A stretch of 27,380 bases of DNA from positions 1 to 27,380 of the forward strand of contig JBCCRH010000024.1 of NCBI GenBank assembly GCA_039208045.1, given 5' to 3'. The stretch is from JBCCRH01 sp039208045. GTDB lineage: Bacteria > Bacteroidota > Bacteroidia > Chitinophagales > Saprospiraceae. Every line of letters starts with the position of its first letter. Within the stretch, counting starts at the first letter, position 1. Both the position numbers and the translations under genes were made by a program. The notes beneath the pieces are model-generated. The model was given only the letters and a program-made list of their open reading frames with translations, had not been told where the DNA came from and did not search any database. Positions 15,502 to 23,487 of this stretch are shown one piece after another.

Positions 15502-16524
15502 TTAGTCTGTACTATCCTTTCTTTTACACCCTTTCCCGTCAATAAAAATGGTATCCGCGCGCTGGTCGATTTTGAAATTCATGGAAAACTCTATAGCCTT
15601 CAAAATCGTCTTCAAATCAGTATTTTCAAAAATTCCGCGATACTGACAGTTTAAAATGTCTTCATTGGAGTAAGTAATCTGGGCATTGAAGTATCGCTCT
15701 AATATTGGGATGACTGCTCTCATCTCCATATCTTCAAAAGACAGTCGCTTTGTTTTCCAGGCGTTAGCATTGGCGATGTCTATTTTTTGGGTCACCAATT
15801 GCTCCGCTTGCTTGTCAAATATGCCAGCGTCGCCCACTCTCAGCTGTGTAGCAGCTTCCTTCCCTATCGCTTCAAATGATACCAAGCCTTCAGTCACCGC
15901 AATCTCAGTGGTAGTCTCGTTGGGGTAGGCTCTCAGGTTAAAGGCCGTACCAAGCACTTTGGTCTCCGTTGCTCCCGCTCCAATAATAAACGGCCGATCC
16001 GCATCTTTAGCTACTTCAAAATAAGCCTCACCCGTGAGGCGTACCTGCCGCTCTTCCGCACGATCCACAAATTCCAGCTCCGTATTTTCATTTAAGGTTA
16101 CTACACTGCCATCTGGTAGATTTACCACTTTTGTTTCCTTGCCTACAGTCTGAACAAGCATTGCACTAGGCGCGGGCTCCACTCCCGATTGGCTATACCA
16201 CCAGTAGACTCCAAGGCTCAAGATGACCATTGCAGCTACTCGAACCAAAGTGCGCACGATGGGTAGGGAAAGCACTTTTGCCTCCCTAGGCTTGGCTGCC
16301 GCCCCCTCAATGCGTTGCTCCACTTTCTGCCAAGCCGCTTCCGTATTAGTCGTAAAGGGAGCTGCGTTGGTTGCAGAAATACGCCATAATTGCTCCATCT
16401 CCTCAAAAAATGCCTTGTTCGTAGGATCAGCCTCTACCCATGCCATCAGCACCTGATACGCTTCCACATCCAGGTTGCCAGACAGGTACCTGCCGATTAG
16501 TTCTACATATTTGGCATCTTCCAT
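15502..16524 (-). CDS. FecR-family anti-sigma factor
   Basis: A 340-residue inner-membrane protein. The N-terminal cytoplasmic part (LIGRYLSGNLDVEAYQVLMA, then WVEADP) is the sigma-binding region, a membrane helix spans about 90-110, and the periplasmic part holds the FecR core (VNLPDGSVVTLNENTELEF, VRLTGEAYFEVAKD, VLGTAFNLRAYP). The C-terminal DUF4974/STN-like region (MRAVIPILERYFNAQITYS) completes it. It should hold an ECF sigma factor inactive until an outer-membrane partner signals. The usual adjacent sigma gene is 1.3 kb upstream, separated by the XisI and DUF4058 genes. Downstream is the STN-repeat protein, the expected signalling partner by position. Confidence 0.9.
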   Translation of the reverse strand: MEDAKYVELIGRYLSGNLDVEAYQVLMAWVEADPTNKAFFEEMEQLWRISATNAAPFTTNTEAAWQKVEQRIEGAAAKPREAKVLSLPIVRTLVRVAAMVILSLGVYWWYSQSGVEPAPSAMLVQTVGKETKVVNLPDGSVVTLNENTELEFVDRAEERQVRLTGEAYFEVAKDADRPFIIGAGATETKVLGTAFNLRAYPNETTTEIAVTEGLVSFEAIGKEAATQLRVGDAGIFDKQAEQLVTQKIDIANANAWKTKRLSFEDMEMRAVIPILERYFNAQITYSNEDILNCQYRGIFENTDLKTILKAIEFSMNFKIDQRADTIFIDGKGCKRKDSTD

Positions 16525-16562
16525 AGTATTTCACTCCGTGTTTCAGTAGGTAGATGCAGGAG

Positions 16563-16602
16563 AGGTAAGGGTACCCCTATTGGGGGGAAGGATTTTTTTT
16601 CA
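16563..16602 (-). promoter_or_regulatory. Possible promoter/leader region of the FecR gene
   Basis: On the minus strand an A8 tract is followed by TCCTTCCCCCCAATAGGGGT and then ACCC, with a C-run and a G-run that can pair. It lies 40-80 bases before the FecR ATG. Because the sigma gene is no longer adjacent, the FecR operon needs its own promoter, and this is the only conspicuous candidate. No TAnnTTTG box is seen; recognition by the ECF sigma factor is a guess. Confidence 0.3.
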
Positions 16603-16609
16603 TTAAACC

Positions 16610-16948
16610 CTACATAGCTGAAAATTCGGTGAATGGTCGCTTGAAGGGAGCTTGAAAACCTAGCACTATTTCTGATTTGGCGACGCCCATTTCAAGCAAA
16701 TCGGTTGCTACCCCATGGTCGATGAAGTCTCTTTGAATCCAAATTTTGCCATTTTTTATATCTAAATGCAGCAGGCAATAATGGATTCTTTCCATATCAT
16801 TCCAGCCGACATATTGTAAAAAATAGTGGTTGTGGGTATCATCTAGCACCACCTGGGTATCTAGCTCGTCTAGCTCGTGCTCTCGATAATCGGCATATCT
16901 CTTCACTACTGTTTTTACGATAGTTTGTAGTTCTTTTAATCTATCCAT
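16610..16948 (-). CDS. XisI family protein
   Basis: A 112-residue protein matching XisI, a factor first described in controlling excision of the fdxN element in heterocyst-forming cyanobacteria. The family pattern is clear: MDRLKELQTIVKTVVKRYAD, then VVLDDTHNHYFLQYVGW, HYCLLHLDIKNGKIWIQRD and a closing GVAKSEIVLGFQAP. The ATG at 16948 gives the usual family length (about 110 residues); an upstream ATG at 16987 would add 13 basic residues and is less likely. The usual partner XisH is not in the window, and no recombinase is present, so a role in DNA excision is not supported here. It diverges from the DUF4058 gene with 107 bp between. Confidence 0.85.
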   Translation of the reverse strand: MDRLKELQTIVKTVVKRYADYREHELDELDTQVVLDDTHNHYFLQYVGWNDMERIHYCLLHLDIKNGKIWIQRDFIDHGVATDLLEMGVAKSEIVLGFQAPFKRPFTEFSAM

Positions 16949-17055
16949 AGTACAAGCTTTTGTCCTTCTTATCAATCTAAGTATCAAGTAAAAATAATGA
17001 TTTTCTGGCGAATTTGCACTTGATAATCTATCTGTGATCCCCTATATTTATCTTC

Positions 17056-17625
17056 ATGGCAGAGAAAAAAGAACCACAAGTGGGGATGCACTCGATGTTA
17101 GAGCAGCCCAGGTATTTTCCTGATCTGCATGCCTCCCTATGCGTAGAGATTCGGTATTGGCTAGCACCTCGCCTGCCAGCGGCGTACTCCATTTCTGTAA
17201 ATATTTCAAGCCAGCCCCAGCGGTACCTGGCTATCCGAGATAATGACGAACAACTCATCACCACTATTGAAATTCTTTCTCCAGCGAATAAAACAGGGGA
17301 TGGATATGAAGATTTTCGCCGAAAGCAAGAGCATTTGGCTAAGCAGATGGTGCATTTGGTGGAACTAGATTTGCTGACGCAGGGTAAGCGCCGTTGGCAG
17401 GATGAGCGTGTCGATCAAGCAGATTATGTGATGACGGTACAACGTGCGACGAGTGCAATTGCGAATGTTTGGGCGACTGCTTTGGGCGAGGCTCTGCCCA
17501 TTATTCCCATTCCTTTGTGTGATCCAGATGCAGATGTACCCCTTCCTATGGAGCGTATTTTTCGGGAGTATCTAACAAAAAGTGGGCTGCATCGGCGCCT
17601 GGGTAGGACTAACGATGTGGAGTAG
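17056..17625 (+). CDS. DUF4058-family protein, shortened
   Basis: A 189-residue protein. The N-terminus (GMHSMLEQPRYFPDLHASL) parallels the family opening GMDPYLExPxxWPDFHxxL, and the central YLAIRDNDEQLITTIEILSP followed by ANK and HLVELDLLTQGKRR is the DUF4058 signature; the end carries PIIPIPLCDPDADVPLPM. Family members usually reach about 250 residues. Here roughly 50 residues that normally lie between the opening helices and the YLxIRD strand are missing, the text passing from SVNISSQP straight to QRYLAIRD. Function of the family is unknown. Both this gene and its divergent XisI neighbour belong to families that are most abundant in cyanobacteria, which suggests joint acquisition. Confidence 0.75.
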   Translation: MAEKKEPQVGMHSMLEQPRYFPDLHASLCVEIRYWLAPRLPAAYSISVNISSQPQRYLAIRDNDEQLITTIEILSPANKTGDGYEDFRRKQEHLAKQMVHLVELDLLTQGKRRWQDERVDQADYVMTVQRATSAIANVWATALGEALPIIPIPLCDPDADVPLPMERIFREYLTKSGLHRRLGRTNDVE

Positions 17626-17800
17626 TGACAGCTATGCTGGCAGACCCGATCAGATTTTATCTGATTGGGGCCGAGCGAATAGCGAGCTACGTAACGTAGT
17701 GCCCCCGAGTAATCGGGGGAGGCCCATCAAGAAGCTATAGATTCAAAAAAAATTACTCTTAGCGGATTGCAAATCCGCTAGGCGCGTGCCTGGTTTTCCA
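17626..17800. repeat. Cluster of four hairpins between convergent genes
   Basis: In 140 bp: an 11-bp stem CCCGATCAGAT/ATCTGATTGGG (17645-17669), CTACGT-A-ACGTAG (17687-17699), CCCCCGA/TCGGGGG (17702-17719) and TAGCGGATT/AATCCGCTA around GCA (17760-17780). The last is related to DNA at 25632-25660. They lie between the DUF4058 gene and the sigma gene, which end towards each other. One or more may act as terminators, but no strong T-run follows. Confidence 0.65.
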
Positions 17801-18352
17801 TCACAACAAAAAATGCAAATACGACTGCAATTGCTCCCGCAATAACTTCAGGGCTTTACCCATTTGGTTTTCTACGGTTTTCACCGAAATGTCGAGTTGT
17901 GCAGCGATTTCTTTGTAGGAGAGGTCTTCGAAGCGGCTCATTTTGAAGACGAGCCCGCAGCGGGGGGGGAGGGTAGCGATGGCTTGATGGACCGTTTGTT
18001 CGAGCTCGGAATGTAGGAATTGCTCTTCGGCGCTATAGTCCGTTTCAGTGCTATGCTGGGGGGTAAGCTCTTCGGTATAGCCTTTTCGCTTGCGCAAATG
18101 GGCCAGGGCTTCGTTCACGGCCATTTTACGTAAGTAGGCAGCAATGGAAGAGTGTACCTGAATGGTAGCGCGCTTTTCCCAAAATCGGACAAATACCTCC
18201 TGGGCGAGGTCTTCTACTAGGCTTCTATCTGGAATAAAACGGCAGATGGCCTGGCACACGCTTTGGTAGTGCAGGTGGAATAATTCTTTAAGGGCGGTTT
18301 TATCGTCTCGTCCTAGCCTGGCTAATATGTCGTCCTGATCTAGTAGTGGCAT
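17801..18352 (-). CDS. RNA polymerase sigma-70 factor, ECF type
   Basis: A 183-residue ECF-like sigma factor. Region 2 includes LFHLHYQSVCQAICRFIP, then LVEDLAQEVFVRFWEKR (the DLxQEVFxxxW core motif), and region 4 the helix-turn-helix LSYKEIAAQLDISVKTVENQ after LPPRCGLVFKMSRFE. This pattern is the Bacteroidota sigma-70 branch that pairs with FecR proteins. The start at 18352 (MPLLDQDD) is preferred to 18403, which would add a hydrophobic extension absent from the family. It follows the pyruvate-kinase-like gene by 89 bases on the same strand. Its probable regulator is the FecR protein encoded at 15502-16524. Confidence 0.9.
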   Translation of the reverse strand: MPLLDQDDILARLGRDDKTALKELFHLHYQSVCQAICRFIPDRSLVEDLAQEVFVRFWEKRATIQVHSSIAAYLRKMAVNEALAHLRKRKGYTEELTPQHSTETDYSAEEQFLHSELEQTVHQAIATLPPRCGLVFKMSRFEDLSYKEIAAQLDISVKTVENQMGKALKLLREQLQSYLHFLL

Positions 18353-18441
18353 TCTTTTACATAAACCTAGTGCGATAGCGATACTAATGCTATTGATGTA
18401 CAATAGTAAAATAATAAAAATTATCGACCTAGTTGCATCGA

Positions 18442-20289
18442 CTACTTGTTGGAGTTTCTCGGTGAATGGGGGCTAGCAGTGGTCATAGCAGGGTGTAGCG
18501 GTGCATTTTTGTACTGATAGGGGTCAAGGTCTTTAAGAATTGTACTCAATAGTTGGATAACATTTACAATATAAGGCCCTTTGTTGAGCATGACGCAGTC
18601 AGCACGCTGTGCCCGTGCAGCGTCGGTAATTTCCGCGCGGGAGGGGAGGCCGCTTTTCGCTAAATTTTCTAACACTTGTGTGGCCCAAATATCGGTAAGA
18701 TGTGCTGCGTGGCAGAGCGAAGAGATTTCCTCTTGCACTCTGGCAATATTATCCCAGCCTACTTCGATGGCTAAGTCACCACGCGCAATCATCACGCCAA
18801 CGGGATAACGTTGCATGGCAGTCAGCAGAATTTCTGTGAGCTGGTTAAAACCGCGTTGAGTCTCAATTTTTAGCACAATACCCAGTGTAGGAGGGGCACT
18901 GAGCTCTTCTAGCAGGGTGTAGAGTTCCTGCACATCCTCCGGTCGATTGACAAAGGAAAAGTTTACTACATCCGCATGCGCCACCACAAATGGTAAGTCT
19001 TGTTTGTCTTTTTCAGTGAGGCCACTGATTTGTAGGGCGCTATCCGGGAAGTTGATGCCCTTATCTGCCTTGAGTTTGCCACCGCCCTGTGGTACGCGAC
19101 GTATATTGAGGTGAAGGCCTTCTGGCACGATAGCTTGTACCTTACCCTCTATTTTCCCATCATCAAATAAGATAGTTTCACCCACTTCAACATAGTCAAA
19201 AACCGCTTCATTAGAGCAGTAAATCTGAGCGGGCTGTATGATCGTGCCCGTTTCATCTACTTGATGGGGGCTACCCAACGTAGTTGTTTTGAGCAATAAT
19301 AGGAGATCGCCATTTTGCAAAACGATAGACTGTTCTACGGCAGGCAGCGCTCCTACTGTTGCTATCGCTTGCTCCAGTGCCTTATCGGCAAAAATGGTCA
19401 TACCTGTTTCCACGAAAGTGGTCTTAAAGCAATTGCCTGTAAACCCATGTTCTTGTCGTTCCACTACCTCAAACGGCCGCTTTTTGCCGCGTGCATCTCG
19501 GACAAATAAGATTTGGCCTTCTTTCAGCTTAGCAAGCTCTTCAGGAGCAATAGGGAGGTGTGGGAGGCTAGGGTGCGGATCGGGGCCCATCCATATGCTG
19601 AGTGGACTTAGAATCTGACCTTTCCTATCCTTTGCTGGCCTAAATTTGCGCACCTGCGGGCCTGTCTCTAGCTGGCCAGTCCTGATTTTAGGGCCACCTA
19701 AATCCATGGCTACCTTGCATTTCTTGCCTAATCGCTTGGAAGCAGTCCGCACATGTTGGATCATCTTCGCCCATACCGCTTCATTATCGTGGGCGCAGTT
19801 GATACGCGCGCAGTTCATGCCTGCTTTTATCATTTGGTGGATAAGATCATAATTATCGGCCGCTTCGCTGGGCAAAGTTACCATAATGCGCGTGCGACGC
19901 CCCTTGGAGCGGTAGCCCAGCAAATTTTTGGCGTTAGAGCGGATAAGCTTGGCTCCCTTCTTGGGACTTAGTGAATGGCGCTTTAGCTTGAGGGGCTTCT
20001 GCCGGATTAGGCTTTTGAGAATCGCACTATTCGTTCTTAGACTAGCCATGAGGTGGCTTTCCGCTTTCGCTAAACGAGAGAGCCCTAGTGTACCCAACTG
20101 TTTTTGGATACTACTAATATCTAAGGTGCGCATGGCACGATAGTGGAGCAGATTTTTGGCACTAGCCAAATACTTGGGATGCACTTTGTCAATCGCATCT
20201 TTGTACTGCTCCTCATATTGAGTAGCCGCTAGAATAATCTGCTCGATCTCTTGGTGTAGTTGGGTTAGTTTTTCTTTCTTTTTGCTCAT
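18442..20289 (-). CDS. Pyruvate-kinase-like protein with long N-terminal extension
   Basis: A 615-residue protein with the pyruvate kinase TIM barrel: CARINCAH (160-167; standard ARxNxSH), MDLGGPKIRTG (195-205), the active-site lysine region IVLKIET (K474), VMIARGDLAIEVG (499-511) and ATQVLENL with PSRAEITD (536-556). Differences from classical pyruvate kinase: an N-terminal helical, Lys-rich extension of about 130 residues, a B-domain region of about 200 residues (206-410) instead of about 100, GGPK where most have KGPE, and termination soon after the barrel with no C-terminal allosteric domain. It may catalyse phosphoenolpyruvate/pyruvate interconversion or a related reaction; the family call is firm, the activity less so. 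It lies 47 bases after the GH3 gene. Confidence 0.8.
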   Translation of the reverse strand: MSKKKEKLTQLHQEIEQIILAATQYEEQYKDAIDKVHPKYLASAKNLLHYRAMRTLDISSIQKQLGTLGLSRLAKAESHLMASLRTNSAILKSLIRQKPLKLKRHSLSPKKGAKLIRSNAKNLLGYRSKGRRTRIMVTLPSEAADNYDLIHQMIKAGMNCARINCAHDNEAVWAKMIQHVRTASKRLGKKCKVAMDLGGPKIRTGQLETGPQVRKFRPAKDRKGQILSPLSIWMGPDPHPSLPHLPIAPEELAKLKEGQILFVRDARGKKRPFEVVERQEHGFTGNCFKTTFVETGMTIFADKALEQAIATVGALPAVEQSIVLQNGDLLLLLKTTTLGSPHQVDETGTIIQPAQIYCSNEAVFDYVEVGETILFDDGKIEGKVQAIVPEGLHLNIRRVPQGGGKLKADKGINFPDSALQISGLTEKDKQDLPFVVAHADVVNFSFVNRPEDVQELYTLLEELSAPPTLGIVLKIETQRGFNQLTEILLTAMQRYPVGVMIARGDLAIEVGWDNIARVQEEISSLCHAAHLTDIWATQVLENLAKSGLPSRAEITDAARAQRADCVMLNKGPYIVNVIQLLSTILKDLDPYQYKNAPLHPAMTTASPHSPRNSNK

Positions 20290-20336
20290 GCGATAGGGGG
20301 TGCTTGGTTGGTGTGTAATCGGAGTATGTTTTAAGA

Positions 20337-21863
20337 CTAGGCGTGCTCCTTCAATATATTTAAAATGCCGTCTACAAAGGTACGTTGGTTAGAAAGTCGG
20401 GGTACTTTGTGCTGGCCGCCTAGTTTTCCTCTTGTTTTCATCCATTTGTAGAAAGTACCTTGTGGAACTGCACGTAATTTTAAGGGAGCCAGGGCGAGGT
20501 CGTTGAAACGCTTGGCTGCATAATCGGAGTTGACGGCCTGTAGGTGGTGGTCTAATGCTTTCGCAAAGTGGTCCACATTTTGAGGGGCGCGCTCAAATTC
20601 TATGAGCCACTCGTGGCCTCCTTTTTTGCCGACCTCAAAGTAGATAGGCGCTGCGGTGTATTCCTTCACCACGGCATTAGTTTCCTCACAGGTTTGCTGA
20701 AGGGCTTTATCCGTATTAGCCACCATCACTTCTTCTCCAAAAGCATTGATAAATTGCTTGGTGCGGCCCGTTATTTTTAGTCGGTAGGGGCTAGTGGAGG
20801 TGAAGGTGATGGTATCACCAATTTTGTAGCGCCATAAGCCGGAGTTCGTGCTCACTACCAGTGCATAGTTTTTGCCTACTTCTACTTCGTGCAATTGAAG
20901 GGTCTTGGGGAATTCCTTATCCCATTCTTCCATTGGGATAAATTCGTAAAAATTGCCATTATCCAAAAATAAGAGCATGTCCTGCACGCCAAATTCAGAT
21001 TGCACAGCGAAGTAGCCTTCAGAGGCATTATAGGTTTCTTGATAGGCAAAAGTAGGGGAGGGGATAAGCTGCTGAAAACGCTCCCGATAGGGGGTGAAGC
21101 TGACCGCACCATGCACATAAATCTGTAGATTCTTCCAGACTTCCAGGGCATTGCTGGCTCCCGTTATTTCTATTACTCGTCTTAATAGGATGACTAGCCA
21201 AGTGGGGGTGCCTGCGATCATCCGGATATCTTCTTTAATAGCTAATTGCGCAATTTTTTCCAGTTTTTCTTCAAAATCAGGTAGAAGTGCAATGTCCATG
21301 CTGGGGCAGTGCTTGGCTTTGGCAACACCTGGCATTTTACTCAATATAATAGCGGATACATCGCCTACTCTGCTGGCTGGAAAATCAGCATAAGGCTCCG
21401 CACTACCTCCAATGACTAGCGTCTTGCCCTCAAAAACCGTTGGTTTTTCCATATTGTGATACATCAGCGATAGCAAATGCCAGCCTCCACGTACATGATT
21501 GCGCTTGTGATTCTCATCGGGGACAGGGATATATTTGCTTCGGTCGCTGGTCGTTCCAGAGGATTTAGCAAAATTTTTGATTTGCCCTGGCCAAAGTACG
21601 TCCTTCTCCCCTAGCATCATGCGATGGATGAAGGGTTTTACCGATTCGTAGTCTTGTATAGGGATGCGCTGGGCAAGTTGGGCACCATTCTGAATGGAGT
21701 CAAGGTCGTATTTTTTGCCCCACTCGGTATGTTTAGTTTGACTGATGAGGCGCTCTAGTTCTCTGCGTTGTGCTTCTTGAGGGTGCTCGCTAAAGAATTG
21801 CACCTTTTTGTAATGTAGCTTAAGGTAGGCACCCCAAGCCTGGTTGATCCAACGGTTGATCAT
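20337..21863 (-). CDS. GH3-family acyl-adenylating enzyme
   Basis: A 508-residue GH3 protein (family named after plant auxin-responsive GH3). Diagnostic parts: IKNFAKSSGTTSDRSKYIPV (ATP/AMP-binding P-loop-like), IAGTPTWLVILLRR, TFAYQETYNASEGYFAVQ, NSGLWRYKIGDTITF and LKITGRTKQFINAFGEEVM. Plant members adenylate a carboxylate and join it to an amino acid; the substrate of bacterial members is unknown. Full length for the family, with conserved order of motifs. It follows the M20 peptidase gene by 22 bases and precedes the pyruvate-kinase-like gene. An adenylating ligase beside an M20-type amidohydrolase could mean making and cleaving of an acyl-amino-acid conjugate, which is inference. Confidence 0.9.
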   Translation of the reverse strand: MINRWINQAWGAYLKLHYKKVQFFSEHPQEAQRRELERLISQTKHTEWGKKYDLDSIQNGAQLAQRIPIQDYESVKPFIHRMMLGEKDVLWPGQIKNFAKSSGTTSDRSKYIPVPDENHKRNHVRGGWHLLSLMYHNMEKPTVFEGKTLVIGGSAEPYADFPASRVGDVSAIILSKMPGVAKAKHCPSMDIALLPDFEEKLEKIAQLAIKEDIRMIAGTPTWLVILLRRVIEITGASNALEVWKNLQIYVHGAVSFTPYRERFQQLIPSPTFAYQETYNASEGYFAVQSEFGVQDMLLFLDNGNFYEFIPMEEWDKEFPKTLQLHEVEVGKNYALVVSTNSGLWRYKIGDTITFTSTSPYRLKITGRTKQFINAFGEEVMVANTDKALQQTCEETNAVVKEYTAAPIYFEVGKKGGHEWLIEFERAPQNVDHFAKALDHHLQAVNSDYAAKRFNDLALAPLKLRAVPQGTFYKWMKTRGKLGGQHKVPRLSNQRTFVDGILNILKEHA

Positions 21864-21885
21864 AACAGTATAGATAGGTGGTTAA

Positions 21886-23265
21886 TCAAATGGCAGTACT
21901 TTCCAGAAAAGTACTAATAAATCGTTTATGTACCTTAATTCCGCGCTCCAAAGCTTCGATAGGCATGCGCTCGTTGGGGCCATGGAGGGCTTCCACTTCA
22001 TCACGACTCATCTCTACCGGAACCGAAGAAAAAGTTGGAATGCCTTTGGCACGAAAGGTATTGCTATCACTTGTGATAGGAATGAGCATCGGAAATACAC
22101 CAGCATAGGGATACTCTTCTTGGATAGCTTTAGCTAGCATGCCAAAAACGGGATGATCTACCGATGTAGGAGCTGCTTTGGGTGTTTCTTTTACAATTTC
22201 AATTTCAATACTTGGTGATTTGATCACCTTGCGGAGCTGATTCAAAAATAGGGTCGTATCTGTTTCTGGCATCAGCCTACAATCCAACAGGGCTTCAATA
22301 CTATTAGGGATTACATTATGTGCTTGGCCATTGGTATGAATTTGTGTGATGCTGATACTATCTGAAAACATTGCTTCTATCAAGGCCTCGCGTCGGATGA
22401 TGAAAGGAAGGAGCGGTTTGATTAGAGCAGGGCGTCGCAGTAGCCAACCAAGCGTCCCCCCAGCATATTTACCCATCACCTTGATCACCCCCAAATTTGC
22501 CTTTGATAAATACAAGTGCTTCTTCCATTGTCCCAAGCGGCACAAGGCATTAATCATAATCTTATTAGCTGATTTGGCGGGGTCAACAGAACCATGGCTA
22601 TTGGTACTGATTGTTGATTTAAGTTTTAGCCATAGCGCCCTCTTGTGTACGTTTGAAATACCAAACATTCGCTGCTGCGGCTTGGTCGGAATTACACCTA
22701 CCACCCCCACTGGCCCTTCTCCAATGACCGCTGCCGCATAAAGCTGGTCGGCAAAGTGATCAGCGACATATATCGCTCCTCCATCTCCGAAACGTTCTTC
22801 ATCTGATAGGCAAAGCATCGTTACATTATGGGGTAAATCCTCTCGTTTTGCTCGCTCTACAAAGTGAGAGATGGCCATTAGGTTTAAGACGGTGGAGCCT
22901 TTATTATCGTACGCCCCTCTTCCCCAAACGCAGCCTTCTGCAATTTTCCCTGAAAAGGGAGGATACTTCCAGCTGGCCAGTTCTTTCGCTTCTACTACGT
23001 CGATATGGTTGATAAAAACCAAGTTAGGCTTTGCTGAAGAAAGGGGATAGAGGGAGGCAGCCATATTGTAGTTGGCCTCCTTTTTGCCAAAATGCTGGAT
23101 GTGGAGCCCTTTCTTTTCACAAATGGCGGTGATAAATTCGCCTGCTTCAATTTCATGCCCACTTAAGGATGCATATTGTACATACTGGCTGAGCAGTAAG
23201 GCGGATTCAGGAATTGCTTTATTAGGCGTCGGGTAATGAGTAGGTGGATGGGTAGACTCATTCAT
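21886..23265 (-). CDS. M20-family metallopeptidase/amidohydrolase
   Basis: A 459-residue zinc hydrolase of the M20 family (carboxypeptidase, dipeptidase, aminoacylase and desuccinylase relatives). The two-metal site is visible: H87 and D89 in FINHIDVVE, bridging D120 in GRGAYDNKGS, the catalytic Glu and its neighbour E156-E157 in CLSDEERFG, and H428 in ALHGPNE near the C-terminus. The central dimerisation domain is present (ISTNSHGSVDPAKSANK). No signal peptide, so cytoplasmic. First of three closely spaced genes with GH3 and the pyruvate-kinase-like protein. Substrate unknown. Confidence 0.9.
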   Translation of the reverse strand: MNESTHPPTHYPTPNKAIPESALLLSQYVQYASLSGHEIEAGEFITAICEKKGLHIQHFGKKEANYNMAASLYPLSSAKPNLVFINHIDVVEAKELASWKYPPFSGKIAEGCVWGRGAYDNKGSTVLNLMAISHFVERAKREDLPHNVTMLCLSDEERFGDGGAIYVADHFADQLYAAAVIGEGPVGVVGVIPTKPQQRMFGISNVHKRALWLKLKSTISTNSHGSVDPAKSANKIMINALCRLGQWKKHLYLSKANLGVIKVMGKYAGGTLGWLLRRPALIKPLLPFIIRREALIEAMFSDSISITQIHTNGQAHNVIPNSIEALLDCRLMPETDTTLFLNQLRKVIKSPSIEIEIVKETPKAAPTSVDHPVFGMLAKAIQEEYPYAGVFPMLIPITSDSNTFRAKGIPTFSSVPVEMSRDEVEALHGPNERMPIEALERGIKVHKRFISTFLESTAI

Positions 23266-23425
23266 ACAGTTGGACTTTAGCCGTCAATAGGGTTAACAAA
23301 AGCTAGTTTTTAGGATGTGTTTCTGTTACAAAGAGGTCAGGAAGAGCTAAAAAGTTTGAGGTAAGATACGGGGAGAGTGTTAAAGTTTAATCATTTGATT
23401 AGGCGAATCTTTCAAAACTAAAAAG

Positions 23426-23448
23426 GCTGTCCGCCTGAGGCGGACAGC
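23426..23448 (-). terminator. Rho-independent terminator after the CotH-like lipoprotein gene
   Basis: Perfect 10-bp arms GCTGTCCGCC and GGCGGACAGC around TGA. On the minus strand the stem is followed by CTTTTTAGTTTT, about 40 bases after the stop at 23488. The rest of the 23266-23487 gap holds nothing recognisable beyond the peptidase gene's upstream region. Confidence 0.75.
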
Positions 23449-23487
23449 GAAATCCCATGACTTGAAATTGAGGTATGAAAGAAAAAA

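Noticed and set aside
17028..17264. Minus-strand frame opposite the start of the DUF4058 gene
   Set aside because: Antisense to a recognisable family protein and without any recognisable motif.
16610..17625. An excision or site-specific recombination system based on XisI
   Set aside because: No XisH, no recombinase and no clear attachment-site repeats were found around the pair.
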